64,000 nucleotides of DNA from Amphiura filiformis (lineage: Eukaryota > Echinodermata > Ophiuroidea > Amphilepidida > Amphiuridae). Every line of letters begins with the position of its first letter. The stretch's first letter is position 1. The notes beneath the pieces are model-generated. The model worked only from the letters and a program-made list of their open reading frames with translations, was not told the origin of the DNA and ran no database searches. The position numbers and the translations under genes were made by a program. The stretch is taken from the NCBI RefSeq assembly GCF_039555335.1, contig NC_092642.1, positions 58,011,776-58,075,775 on the forward strand. Reading direction: 5' to 3'. Of the stretch, positions 57,601 to 59,643 are shown one piece after another.

Positions 57601-58367
57601 CTGTCATTGCACGGCAAAATTGCTGTTATATCCTTTTCACATACTGACGTATGTGTGCAACTGTATCACATACTGACGTATTTGCGCGACGTATTTGTCA
57701 TTTGAACGGCGAAATTGACATTAGTCCTTTTCACATAATGACGTATTTTATTTATTATTGATTTGTTTGCAGAATAAGTTATGCTCTGATATTGATAAGT
57801 GAATTATAAGGAAAATATGGTATATTTACATTACTGTTAACCTGGTTTTAATCGACAATAATATTTTAATCAACATTATGCAGCAAATGAAAATCGCTAG
57901 ATTTTCAAGTTCAATTTTCTCGAAATGCGTATTTTGCAAATACGCCAGTATGTGATACGGCCGACGAATTATGGCCTTCACATGCTTAAGGTGTGTTTTA
58001 CTGATACAGACGCAGAAATCATTGAAACACACTTAATGTTATTGTTCTTGGTCAACAAATTCCTTTCCGCACGTGATGTGTTGCTTGATCATATGATAAA
58101 TGGCATATAACAAAGCCAACATAATTTTCTGGGAGTGTTTTTGACTAAAACATCTGCCGGACAAAACTAGCTAACGTCCAACTTACATGAGTTTCTGTTA
58201 TCATGGTTATAATGTACAGTCGTGTCTTGTAGTAATTGCTCACAATGCAAAATAGTCATGTTAATAACACTTGTTATTTTTTTATTTCTGTTCTTTATAT
58301 TTCAGTTCCATTAGAACAAAACATGGTGGTATCAGACGAGGCAACACTTGTAACTACAACAGGATGA
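3426..58367 (+). CDS. TMEM175: TMEM175-like lysosomal/endosomal cation channel, multi-exon gene (whole span)
   Basis: Spliced gene. Coding exons: 3426-3497 (probable first), then 21533-21577, 22108-22202, 22791-22842, 26852-26887, 28159-28242, 36235-36303, 37270-37362, 42586-42664, 42947-43033, 44072-44126, 45639-45751, 46383-46417, 47338-47382, 48846-48908, 51013-51057, 51461-51564, 53102-53182, 55264-55324, 56256-56318, 57001-57103 and 58306-58367. The last 21 join without any phase conflict into 489 codons plus stop. The product has two repeats of about six hydrophobic segments. Repeat II opens with RVENFTDGVFTIVATILI, the RxxxF(S/T)D motif that marks TMEM175 (DUF1211) channels, and both repeats align along their length with vertebrate TMEM175 from my knowledge of that protein. 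TMEM175 proteins form dimers in lysosomal membranes and conduct K+ (and H+). Expected length is about 530 residues once the missing TM1 exon is added, close to the roughly 500 of vertebrate members. The TM1 exon was not found between 3498 and 21532. Confidence 0.9.
4126..4187. repeat. Small hairpin in intron 1
   Basis: aattctatttttaa at about 4127 and ttaaaaatagaatttt at about 4171 are inverted copies separated by about 30 bp. Confidence 0.6.
5528..7120. mobile_element. 1.6-kb nested foldback element
   Basis: Outer arms 5528-5658 and 6969-7120 are reverse complements (about 130 bp); the right arm has an extra tandem 21-bp copy (ctaagtgttagcacgaaactg, 7019-7060). An inner pair of arms (about 6045-6250 and 6780-6965) carries several copies of a palindromic unit built on TTACACGTGTAAGAT and its variants. 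5659-6044 has no partner on the right and may be an insertion. No transposase frame is visible, so it is non-autonomous. Confidence 0.85.
8145..8466. mobile_element. Foldback element, family A copy 1
   Basis: About 40-bp terminal inverted repeats (ccaaaccatgttaagtccac at the left, its inverse at the right) around a 240-bp interior. A related copy in opposite orientation lies at 43703-44024. Open frames on both strands here are shadows of the repeat. Confidence 0.85.
8467..11066. other. Intron 1 stretch without recognised genes
   Basis: AT-rich. Loose inverted matches (gtgacgagtcacaac near 10350 against gttgtgactcgtcac near 10683; tgtctctgaaag near 10265 against ctttcagagaca near 11027) suggest an old foldback element across about 10260-11040. 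No exon recognised. Confidence 0.4.
11067..11388 (-). mobile_element. tRNA-derived SINE
   Basis: On the - strand it starts with a tRNA-like head (gggcacggtggctcagtgg, B box gtgggttcgattccc), continues with ccttgggcaaggcgcttt, and ends with aaagcgctttgagg, gcgctatataaat and an (AAAT)n-type tail at 11067-11082. Head, central and tail blocks are all typical of tRNA-derived SINEs of marine invertebrates. A relative lies at 37497. Confidence 0.88.
11645..12280. mobile_element. Foldback element with long arms
   Basis: Left arm 11645-11773 and right arm about 12037-12280 are inverted: aatcgtctcagacagtgttc, gtatgtgacatg, and gatggccgacactg/cagtgtcggccatc. The right arm has extra sequence inserted near 12100-12210. 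No coding capacity recognised. Confidence 0.8.
12598..12903. mobile_element. MITE with TIR tatagacgaatcca, family B copy 1
   Basis: Terminal repeats TATAGACGAATCCA at the left and TATTCGTCTATA at the right, with TA at both ends, as in Tc1/mariner-type MITEs. About 300 bp; shares its interior (aatgtgaaatgatg, gtagacaaaagaatgatga, gtttaatccaccc) with the copy at 31782-32312. Confidence 0.85.
13251..13755. mobile_element. Foldback MITE, family C copy 1
   Basis: Terminal inverted repeats of roughly 60-100 bp beginning ctacagtaagc and aattaaggtaccagttgtg, with the mirror ttggcttgta at the right. Two further copies lie at 34111-34966 and 59114-59643. Interior includes gttcgcgaacgctttgtg. Confidence 0.87.
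14645..14893. mobile_element. Foldback element
   Basis: Arms about 110 bp: aatcaattggta, cttgacaaaacagtaa, ctcgtcggaggacttc and gatccacttt reappear inverted at 14790-14893. The central loop includes aacttccggttgtgtg. Confidence 0.8.
15199..15322. repeat. 62-bp direct tandem duplication
   Basis: Two copies of ctaataaaccagtatgaaat through ccttaggagctc, adjacent to each other, with a few substitutions. Confidence 0.85.
16351..16416 (+). pseudogene. tRNA-like pseudogene or SINE head
   Basis: A good D arm (GCTC agatggta GAGC) and a good B box (GGTTCGAACCC) are present, and 5 of 7 acceptor pairs form. The anticodon arm and variable region together have only 15 nt instead of about 22, so no anticodon loop can form and one T-stem pair is broken. 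It is not a functional tRNA. Confidence 0.7.
16417..21532. other. Intron 1 stretch, missing TM1 exon expected here or earlier
   Basis: AT-rich, apparently without strong inverted-repeat elements. I scanned for codons of an F-S/T-D helix ending in phase 0 before a GT and found none convincing. 17341-17373 begins atggcggcg but stops after 10 codons. Confidence 0.4.
21533..21577 (+). CDS. TMEM175: TMEM175-like exon: end of TM1, first luminal loop
   Basis: Acceptor ttttttcag precedes and donor gtaggt follows. 15 codons, phase 0/0, reading IVPVIHAVANYDVNQ. This matches the stretch right after the first FSD helix in TMEM175 (the ILPVTH region of vertebrate proteins). The frame is open upstream to 21371, but that extension lacks the FSD motif and crosses the polypyrimidine tract. 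Confidence 0.8.
22108..22202 (+). CDS. TMEM175: TMEM175-like exon: TM2 of repeat I
   Basis: Acceptor aattttcag, donor gtgagt. 95 nt, starts phase 0 and leaves two bases (TG) that complete a Trp codon with the next exon. Encodes a short loop and then a hydrophobic helix (FVAYAISFLVIHSIWEQHVW), the counterpart of TM2. Confidence 0.88.
22271..22584. mobile_element. MITE, family D copy 1
   Basis: Terminal repeats aaaagggcatttcgtgatcc (left) and ggatcacgaaatactccttt (right). An internal palindrome, ttcgttctggtgcaccagaa, lies near 22423. A copy in opposite orientation is at 42101-42433. It sits in the intron between exons 22108-22202 and 22791-22842. Confidence 0.88.
22791..22842 (+). CDS. TMEM175: TMEM175-like exon: TM2-TM3 loop and start of TM3
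   Basis: Acceptor gttgttacag, donor gtaagt, 52 nt. Completes the Trp codon, then MFEIIKHVGDTTLILNV. The D-T-x-L-x-L-N pattern before TM3 is typical of the family. Confidence 0.87.
23148..23314. mobile_element. Short foldback element (about 170 bp)
   Basis: gagaataaaggtattg, ccgctgtcgtgcatctatc and cacgggcgat are mirrored on the right side up to 23314; arms about 65 bp with a small loop. Confidence 0.85.
24421..24824. mobile_element. GC-richer MITE-like element
   Basis: Imperfect terminal repeats (agtcgtgctcacattttga against acaatgtgaacacaac) enclose 400 bp with far more C/G than the surrounding intron and repeated cctactcctggcag-like units (24710-24790). Confidence 0.6.
25461..25504. repeat. 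22-bp exact tandem duplication
   Basis: gaccaagatgaccgaaactg plus tc is present twice in a row without change. Confidence 0.9.
26852..26887 (+). CDS. TMEM175: TMEM175-like micro-exon: core of TM3
   Basis: Only 36 nt (12 codons, LLLLVTTLLPFL), phase 0/0, between acceptor tttctttccag and donor gtaagt. The hydrophobic run ending in LPF matches TM3 of vertebrate TMEM175 (ITFLPY). Both flanking introns are in the same phase. Confidence 0.85.
27368..27627. mobile_element. Foldback element
   Basis: atatgtgactcctcgccaca and actgagcccggatgtcgcca at 27369-27408 are perfectly mirrored at 27585-27626; arms about 45 bp, loop about 170 bp. Confidence 0.87.
27745..28114. mobile_element. MITE with TIR ttaaggtggtactacacccc
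   Basis: Long inverted arms (about 170 bp): ttaaggtggtactacacccc at the left and ggggtgtagtaccaccttaa at the right, with aacttttgtta, attcactgaaat-like and accgcttg blocks mirrored. TTAA at both ends may be the target duplication. It lies just 45 bp before an exon (28159). Confidence 0.87.
28159..28242 (+). CDS. TMEM175: TMEM175-like exon: TM3-TM4 loop and TM4
   Basis: Acceptor cttcttgcag, donor gtaaga, 84 nt, phase 0/0. Reads a short loop (MADYYHLALP) and a hydrophobic helix (LGGSILLVSIIQ) that continues into the next exon. Confidence 0.88.
28262..28488. repeat. Interspersed repeat, family E copy 1
   Basis: Begins about 20 bp after the exon 28159-28242. Shares ggtgtcgact.cagacgacaa, cagcatgaaaaatgcattaa and gatagctcttgatattttga with copies at 40458-40705 (+) and 46875-47128 (opposite orientation). 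No terminal inverted repeats seen. Confidence 0.8.
29298..29635. mobile_element. MITE with TIR agggacgcaccattagatt and poly-T interior
   Basis: Terminal repeats agggacgcaccattagatt (left) and aatctaatggtgcgcccct (right), then ggcatgggagtt mirrored. The interior is runs of T9-T12 separated by short GC-rich or mixed blocks, including cgccgccgaaggcggcg. The Phe- or Lys-rich open frames here are artefacts of the homopolymers. Confidence 0.9.
29636..31781. other. Intron stretch, nothing recognised
   Basis: AT-rich sequence of the 8-kb intron between 28243 and 36234. No exon, RNA gene or clear repeat found. Open frames up to about 94 codons (30933-31217, - strand) show no family resemblance. Confidence 0.4.
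31782..32312. mobile_element. MITE family B copy 2, with insertion
   Basis: Same terminal repeats as copy 1 (tatagacgaatccattttc, ggattcgtctata). About 225 bp of extra sequence near 31815-32040 separates the left end from the shared interior, so the copy carries a secondary insertion or an older longer form. Confidence 0.83.
33596..33898. repeat. 50-bp minisatellite, about six copies
   Basis: Units run gagactgggcccctaatatc, then acgaccactgtgtatcatga, then ctaaatacct, repeated from 33596; copies differ by a few bases, and one has an extra base pair (ctgctgtatatt). Confidence 0.93.
34111..34966. mobile_element. Foldback MITE family C copy 2, with insertion
   Basis: Ends tatacagtaaaccaaatagt and tttggcttactgtata. 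The interior matches copy 1, but about 350 bp (roughly 34200-34555) is not shared and may be a nested insertion; it begins and ends with similar gcatacaattc / gcatacactct strings. Confidence 0.83.
34967..36234. other. Intron stretch with scattered ACGGTAA/TTACCGT motifs
   Basis: 35530-36010 has many inverted tacggta, accgta and tttacggt motifs (ctaccgtaaacg, cggtagaaagcac, acggtcaaat, acggtaaataaccgtaaa). It looks like a decayed element made of short palindromic units. Otherwise nothing recognised. Confidence 0.45.
36235..36303 (+). CDS. TMEM175: TMEM175-like exon: end of TM4 and charged loop
   Basis: Acceptor tacttttacag, donor gtaaga, 69 nt, phase 0/0. Starts GTMICVAYRS and ends in a charged loop (EEQSRGDQR) between TM4 and TM5. 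The intron before it is about 8 kb. Confidence 0.85.
36770..36935. mobile_element. Fragment related to the foldback element at 62737
   Basis: Shares gtcaaccagaaa, gacc(g)aaaacctt, cttcagctgggtgg and caaggtcaa(c/t)cga with 62737-63057, with its own mirrored half (gcccagctgaa, aaggttttggtcg). It is more diverged and shorter. Confidence 0.65.
37270..37362 (+). CDS. TMEM175: TMEM175-like exon: TM5
   Basis: Acceptor tatatttttgcag, donor gtaagt, 93 nt, phase 0/0. 31 residues: basic start (RLRL), then an alanine-rich hydrophobic helix (LLLASAFQGTFAAASAVV), corresponding to TM5. Confidence 0.88.
37497..37700 (+). mobile_element. tRNA-derived SINE, diverged
   Basis: Head gggcacggtggcctagcggt and B box atgggttcgacac, then cgtgttgtgccgttagacaagg and ggtgtataaatgggtac. 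Same head type as the SINE at 11067-11388 but with a different body. The 3' end is not clear. Starts 134 bp after an exon. Confidence 0.75.
38281..38345. repeat. ACGTACGT palindrome cluster
   Basis: ggacgtacgtttttacgtac, gttaacacgtacgtttttac: overlapping perfect palindromes over about 60 bp that could form a cruciform. Confidence 0.7.
38560..38643 (-). pseudogene. tRNA-like pseudogene or SINE head
   Basis: On the - strand: A-box region gtggtccagtggattagtgc and a perfect T arm (gtgggttcgaggcccac). Acceptor halves do not pair, so it is not a working tRNA; it may be the head of another SINE. Confidence 0.6.
39607..39688. repeat. (TAAA)n microsatellite
   Basis: About 20 uninterrupted taaa units. 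Confidence 0.97.
40458..40705. repeat. Interspersed repeat, family E copy 2
   Basis: Starts near ctcttcacgcgggtgtcgac and ends near catggctagcacgcagagca. Same order of blocks as the copy at 28262. Confidence 0.82.
41575..41850. mobile_element. GGTTCT/AGAACC foldback with internal tandem repeat
   Basis: Flanks are rich in ggttcc/ggaacc and ggttct/agaacc palindromes. Centre (41706-41815) has tandem copies of about 34 bp built on ctcccaggagaattctcctg, itself a palindrome. Related flanks occur at 44757-44985. Confidence 0.75.
42101..42433. mobile_element. MITE family D copy 2
   Basis: Inverse orientation relative to 22271-22584: aaaggagtatttcgtgatcc at the left, ggatcacgaaatgccctttt at the right, same internal ttctggtgcaccagaa palindrome. 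Located 150 bp before an exon (42586). Confidence 0.88.
42586..42664 (+). CDS. TMEM175: TMEM175-like exon: TM6 and start of inter-repeat linker
   Basis: Acceptor tttgttttcag, donor gtaagt, 79 nt, phase 0 in and 1 out. Reads AWGLVLATLTSDWLSAIVMA, then a basic turn (LYRQCF). Closes repeat I. Confidence 0.87.
42806..42930. repeat. (ATT)n microsatellite
   Basis: Interrupted att/tta repeats filling the short intron before the exon at 42947, ending about 20 bp before its acceptor. Confidence 0.93.
42947..43033 (+). CDS. TMEM175: TMEM175-like exon: linker between repeats
   Basis: Acceptor cttattatcag, donor gtaagt, 87 nt, phase 1/1. A basic cytosolic linker (RSQERHRTFITYLFHRL) ending in KARVE, which supplies the Arg of RxxxFTD. 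The acceptor sits about 20 bp after a long (ATT)n tract that fills much of the 282-bp intron. Confidence 0.85.
43097..43345. mobile_element. AACGTTTT-type repeat fragment
   Basis: Blocks gaaacgttgtaa, aacatttttaataacattta, aatgtctgggtcat and aacattatgttagaatgtttt are shared with 52758-52960 and 56587-56846. Ends are poorly defined. Confidence 0.6.
43703..44024. mobile_element. Foldback element, family A copy 2
   Basis: Reverse-orientation relative of 8145-8466: tttccaaaccgtgttaagtc, gcaatgggttgtgat, gcaatagtctgcatattgtt and gatggtacaactcattgttg. It ends 48 bp before the FTD exon (44072). The right end is diverged. Confidence 0.82.
44072..44126 (+). CDS. TMEM175: TMEM175-like exon: TM7, FTD motif of repeat II
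   Basis: Acceptor tttttttcttgcag, donor gtaagt, 55 nt, phase 1 in and 2 out. Reads NFTDGVFTIVATILILDI. With the preceding exon it gives R-V-E-N-F-T-D, the diagnostic pore-helix motif of TMEM175 channels (Ser replaced by Thr). The isoleucines that line the pore constriction in the family are kept. This exon gives the strongest family evidence in the window. Confidence 0.93.
44757..44985. mobile_element. GGTTCT-rich foldback element
   Basis: ggttccatatacggcac near the right end mirrors gtatatggaaccc near the left; the interior has many ggttct/agaacc and ggttcc/ggaacc palindromes. Confidence 0.7.
45279..45557. mobile_element. MITE with TIR agggaccgttcacaaacac
   Basis: Long inverted arms: agggaccgttcacaaacact then tgtaaggggggcctgatgca at the left, mirrored tgcatcaggccccccttaca and gtgtttgtaaacggtccct at the right. 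The centre has further mirrored G7-G8 runs and ccacaaatttttctggg-like sequence. Confidence 0.92.
45639..45751 (+). CDS. TMEM175: TMEM175-like exon: TM7-TM8 loop and TM8
   Basis: Acceptor ttctgtatag, donor gtttgt (non-consensus at +3 to +4 but usable), 113 nt. Encodes an acidic luminal loop (TEEEFWDVI) and the start of TM8 (MFLSYISTFVTIG), aligning with the FLAYFGSFATVG region of vertebrate TMEM175. Confidence 0.9.
45908..46277. mobile_element. Rearranged Penelope-like retroelement fragment
   Basis: Two halves of one element in opposite orientation. The - strand (about 46045 down to 45955) encodes NWEDSKVIDREADKTTRW followed by LKEAIWIRRKGKDTL; the + strand from about 46050 encodes GKDTLNKDEGAYSLNNIFDQ and then a tail ending at a stop near 46210. 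This pattern is what I know from C-terminal ends of Penelope-like elements with a GIY-YIG endonuclease. Flanking ggaaaagacact/agtgtcttttcc sit at the junctions, and both outer ends carry the same sequence pointing outwards (tttcactgttgacatattt and inverse). A TATA-like tataaaagg at 46137 and a hammerhead-like motif at 46173-46205 lie in the + half. Only a fragment remains; no reverse transcriptase is present. Confidence 0.65.
46173..46225 (+). ncRNA. Degenerate hammerhead-ribozyme-like motif
   Basis: CTGATGA (46173-46179), a 7-bp stem (accacta 46181-46187 / tagtggt 46194-46200), then GAAAC (46201-46205), the conserved order of a hammerhead core. A possible stem III (tcac...gtga) follows. There is an unpaired A after CTGATGA, and stem I has no clear partner, so the motif is probably decayed. 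Hammerheads are known in terminal repeats of Penelope-like elements, which fits the context. Confidence 0.35.
46383..46417 (+). CDS. TMEM175: TMEM175-like micro-exon: end of TM8
   Basis: 35 nt between acceptor gattcattgcag and donor gtaagt. Completes a Gly codon, then MLWYVNYSVFH, matching the LLWFAHHSLFLH region of the vertebrate protein. Phase 1 in, 0 out. Confidence 0.88.
46475..46692. mobile_element. Foldback element
   Basis: gatgtggagatgagagtctg, agttgttgtaagactatcca and tgtgcatttaca are mirrored at 46629-46692; the loop holds a second copy of the ggctat(t/a)a(a/g)atatttctcataac segment found beside the exon at 46383. Confidence 0.82.
46875..47128. repeat. Interspersed repeat, family E copy 3
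   Basis: Reverse orientation: starts ttaatgctctgcgtgctagc, ends gcagtcgacacccgcgtgaa. Close match to 40458-40705. Confidence 0.85.
47338..47382 (+). CDS. TMEM175: TMEM175-like exon: TM8-TM9 loop
   Basis: 45 nt, phase 0/0, acceptor gtttctctacag and donor gtaagt. Reads HIHKVNRIMLLCNKM; the K-x-x-R-x-M-x-L-x-N pattern is shared with vertebrate TMEM175. Confidence 0.87.
48124..48551. mobile_element. MITE with TIR atatgtgacgtgtcatgtca
   Basis: atatgtgacgtgtcatgtca plus aaaggagacacttttgggca at the left are perfectly mirrored at 48512-48551. Arms about 45 bp; loop about 340 bp without coding signal. Confidence 0.92.
48846..48908 (+). CDS. TMEM175: TMEM175-like exon: TM9
   Basis: 63 nt, phase 0/0, acceptor tttttttacag and donor gtaagt. 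Reads ALLCIAIIPFGYELIS, then HYTID. Equivalent to the F-x-G-x-x-P-L-A-Y segment of the family; it ends TM9 and enters a luminal loop. Confidence 0.87.
49068..49690. repeat. 30/31-bp minisatellite, about 20 copies
   Basis: Units caacaatatgcaacatatat + tgtagccttg (30 bp) or with an extra A (31 bp). Because the unit is a multiple of three, frames stay open over hundreds of bases on both strands (for example 236, 247 and 206 codons on the - strand); these are not proteins. It lies in the intron between exons 48846-48908 and 51013-51057. Confidence 0.97.
49788..49982. mobile_element. Hairpin with 32-bp perfect arms
   Basis: tatcgtcagcctgctacgct + aaatgcctaagt at 49788-49819 is perfectly inverted at 49950-49981; loop about 130 bp. 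Placed directly after the minisatellite. Confidence 0.9.
50215..50335. repeat. ACCGGT/CCGG-rich short repeats
   Basis: Irregular repetition of taaccggt, gtaaccggtc, gatgaccggatcaccg and atcaccggttc over 120 bp; GC-rich compared with the intron around it. Confidence 0.7.
50594..50785 (-). repeat. Inverted-repeat element carrying telomere-like tract
   Basis: gaccgaagggtcattaatc at the left and gactaatgaccctgcgg at the right flank degenerate CCCTAA-type repeats (cctaatcctaacccgaccc, taacccttatcctaacc, aaaccctaat). The tract at 943-1040 shares both flanks. Confidence 0.7.
51013..51057 (+). CDS. TMEM175: TMEM175-like exon: TM9-TM10 loop
   Basis: 45 nt, phase 0/0, acceptor cttatttcag and donor gtaaga at 51058. 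Reads IKMQPADHTLINFKS. Hydrophilic and low in recognisable signal, but the phase fits both neighbours and the loop length matches the family. A competing donor (gtgtaa) two bases earlier would break the frame. Confidence 0.75.
51461..51564 (+). CDS. TMEM175: TMEM175-like exon: TM10
   Basis: 104 nt, phase 0 in and 2 out, acceptor tgtatcttttag and donor gtgaga. Reads TWNRNEHTAIQI, then a Cys-rich helix (HCAILFCATLCQVMAWLGGH), equivalent to TM10. Confidence 0.88.
51949..52574. mobile_element. Internally deleted Tc1/mariner-type foldback element
   Basis: Arms about 190 bp: tctcaaattatttgtgacat, catatcgtgttgcatatcaa, tggatagctactttataccc and acaatgacaccac are mirrored at 52380-52574. The centre has a broken transposase fragment, listed separately. 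It lies in the intron between 51564 and 53102. Confidence 0.87.
52160..52362 (-). pseudogene. Broken Tc1-like transposase C-terminal fragment
   Basis: On the - strand: VVNDYLQNMGVERMEWPAI followed by KPDLNPI, then a stop; after a deletion and frame change, ELVSSMRRRCLAVVAVYG. Both match the ends of Tc1-type DDE transposases (the W-P-x-x-S-P-D-L-N-P-I-E motif and the closing SMRRRC stretch). The normally intervening segment with the last catalytic acid region is lost. Confidence 0.8.
52758..52960. mobile_element. AACGTTTT-type MITE
   Basis: Blocks aaaacataaaacgttttcaa, ttttaataacattaaatgtc, ggtcatgaaaacattttaaa and gaaaacgttttgtgtttgct. The right end gtttgctgggt is the inverse of the accagcaaac end seen at 56587. 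Confidence 0.7.
53102..53182 (+). CDS. TMEM175: TMEM175-like exon: TM10-TM11 loop and TM11 start
   Basis: 81 nt, phase 2/2, acceptor ttgtcattgcag and donor gtaggt. Reads HKHMNFRYRGLHVTRAFCLL, then MVYPTV. A basic loop leading into TM11; the Y/L-P motif matches the LALYPC region of vertebrate proteins. Confidence 0.87.
53201..53703. mobile_element. MITE with TIR aaacatctcaaaaaagtaac
   Basis: Arms about 130 bp: aaacatctcaaaaaagtaac, ttacaaatctgtaaaatgcg and ttggaagcagaattta are mirrored at 53560-53703. Begins 19 bp after the exon ending at 53182, so it abuts the donor. Confidence 0.9.
54380..55212. mobile_element. 830-bp foldback element
   Basis: Arms about 250 bp: gactgctcagtgccagaagt, gcatcccaaaaagaaagtat, aaagatgtggtcttaaatca and gatacctcatttgtccaaat mirrored up to 55212. 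The centre (about 54670-54870) is unmatched; on the - strand it reads SLRAWAAYVWQSLMQQEDIP, which looks coding-derived, probably transposase remnant, family not recognised. It ends about 50 bp before an exon (55264). Confidence 0.88.
55264..55324 (+). CDS. TMEM175: TMEM175-like exon: TM11 end and loop
   Basis: 61 nt, phase 2 in and 0 out, acceptor ttttgttcacag and donor gtaagt. Reads SLALFFYAFSEKPVQALTIQ. The hydrophobic start finishes TM11. Confidence 0.86.
55872..56091. mobile_element. Near-perfect 220-bp hairpin
   Basis: tgcttaaaaagttacctttt at the left mirrors aaaaggtaacttttaaagca at the right; gcagcgacgtagcttgcgac, accatcacggcgtcttcatt and cagtgtagtgttta follow, almost perfectly mirrored. 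Arms about 95 bp, loop about 25 bp. Confidence 0.92.
56256..56318 (+). CDS. TMEM175: TMEM175-like exon: TM12
   Basis: 63 nt, phase 0/0, acceptor ttcttacacag and donor gtgagt. Reads VELCVPCIFVALKIVFEVIF, the last membrane helix, aligning with the I-A-V-P-C-A-F-L-L-L-R-L segment of vertebrate TMEM175. Confidence 0.88.
56587..56846. mobile_element. MITE with TIR accagcaaacaca, AACGTTTT family
   Basis: Ends accagcaaacacatgtttta and catgtttgtgtttactggg; interior aaaacgttttaataacattt, acattctgacataatgttaa and ttaaatgttatcaaaacgtt. Related pieces at 43097 and 52758; further loose matches near 41940-42075. Confidence 0.83.
57001..57103 (+). CDS. TMEM175: TMEM175-like exon: cytosolic tail
   Basis: 103 nt, phase 0 in and 1 out, acceptor aatacaatcag and donor gtaagt. 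Strongly charged (RKNKREMSKEEKTKDG), then acidic (EFDDSGFF) and Arg/Pro-rich (TRPRPLPR). Probable cytosolic C-terminal tail; no domain recognised. Confidence 0.8.
57186..57228. repeat. (AATAC)n microsatellite
   Basis: About eight units with one gc interruption. Confidence 0.95.
57311..57970. mobile_element. Foldback element with repeated cacatactgacgtat
   Basis: gtaaattcgtcggccgtatc at the left mirrors gatacggccgacgaattat at the right. Inside, cacata(c)tgacgtattt with tgcgcgac occurs at least four times (57343, 57500, 57645, 57668, 57731 regions). Confidence 0.8.
58306..58367 (+). CDS. TMEM175: TMEM175-like last coding exon with stop
   Basis: Acceptor ttatatttcag. Reads VPLEQNMVVSDEATLVTTTG followed by TGA at 58365-58367. 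A polyadenylation signal follows about 100 nt later, so the 3' UTR is short. Confidence 0.85.
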
Positions 58368-58465
58368 GAGAAGATCTACTACAAAATAATGTTGCAAAAA
58401 ACAACAAACAACATCAACCTGAAGGCGTGTATTGAAGAGCAGTCATGCTCGTTCAACTCCAACAA

Positions 58466-58471
58466 AATAAA
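58466..58471 (+). terminator. Polyadenylation signal of the TMEM175-like gene
   Basis: Canonical AATAAA 99 nt after the stop codon and on the same strand; the expected cleavage site is near 58485-58500. Confidence 0.6.
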
Positions 58472-58798
58472 TTTTCATTGTCTAGATTAGAGGATTGATG
58501 AAACTTACACCTTGAAGGTTTGAATGGGTACGGGAACACAAAACATGGCCTTTCAAAAATTAATTAATGTATTGTGTTTTTTGAAATATGTGTCGTTTTA
58601 TGAAGATGTTTCGTGCAGACACTTTTTACATCATAACTCAAGAAGCACAAGACCTACAAAAGTGTAACTGTGATAATTCAATTCTTCGTCAAGCCCGCCT
58701 CAAATCAACCTCAGCAAATTTTCACCAGAGGTCATTAATATTCACAAGATTCGATCAATTTAAACAGGTAACTACTATACTCCGATACGCTTTTTAAA

Positions 58799-59041
58799 GG
58801 AACATATTAGGGATTTTGCGTTAGACACAACATTAAAATGATGTGTCTAACGCAAAATCCCTAATATGTTCCTATTCAGTATCGAAGTTACGTAATGTTA
58901 CTATGTCAACGGGATCACGCGCTAGAGTAATGAACCACGATCGATATGATCACCACATAAAGTATATGGCACTCGAAGGCATACCAAAGTAGCGTGATCC
59001 GGTAACCAAGAGAATTACGTAACCACTTCGATGCTGAATAG
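58799..59041. mobile_element. Two adjoining hairpins
   Basis: Hairpin 58799-58873 is perfect (aggaacatattagggatttt, gcgttagacacaacatt and mirror). It is followed by a second, looser hairpin 58874-59041 (attcagtatcgaagttacgt against acgtaaccacttcgatgctgaat, and gggatcacgc against gcgtgatcc). Confidence 0.85.
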
Positions 59042-59113
59042 GTTGTGGTAAGAAATAAACACATCAAGCCGTTGTTGTCTCATATCCCTGGTTGTACACT
59101 TTAGTTGATGTAT

Positions 59114-59643
59114 CTACAGTAAGGAAAAAAATTAAGGTACCAGTTATGTTCACCCCTTGCGTATCCTAAACAAAGACAGATTTGTCATAATTGGAACCAG
59201 CAGCTAATAGCTGAATCTTTTAGCTCGAATTTAAGACCTCATTTTTTGAAATTGTTCAAGAAATAAAGATATGACGATCCAAAAACCCAAGGAAGATGCC
59301 AATGTAAAAGTTGCAGTTTGCTACATTGTGTGCCCTATTGATTTGCACACAATGCGTTCACGAACAAGAGAACCAGCGCCGTGCTTCCATTGATAAACAC
59401 ATTAAAATTAGCGTCGTGCTTTCATTGATTAGAACACAAAAGTGCAACTTTTGATTTCGTTTCTTTACTAGGTTTTAGACCACCGTTTCTTTAATTTTCA
59501 ACCAATTTCAACAAATGAGGTCTTATACATCAGAGCTAAAGAGTACGGGTATTGGCTGCTGGTTTTAATTTTGACACATTTCTCTTTATATAGGCTATAC
59601 AGGGGTGAACACAACTGGTACCATAATTTTTTGGCTTACTGTA
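59114..59643. mobile_element. Foldback MITE family C copy 3
   Basis: Ends ctacagtaaggaaaaaaatt and ttttttggcttactgta; interior like copies 1 and 2 (gttcacgaacaagagaacca, gcgtcgtgctttcattgatt). The most complete copy without large insertion, about 530 bp. Confidence 0.88.
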
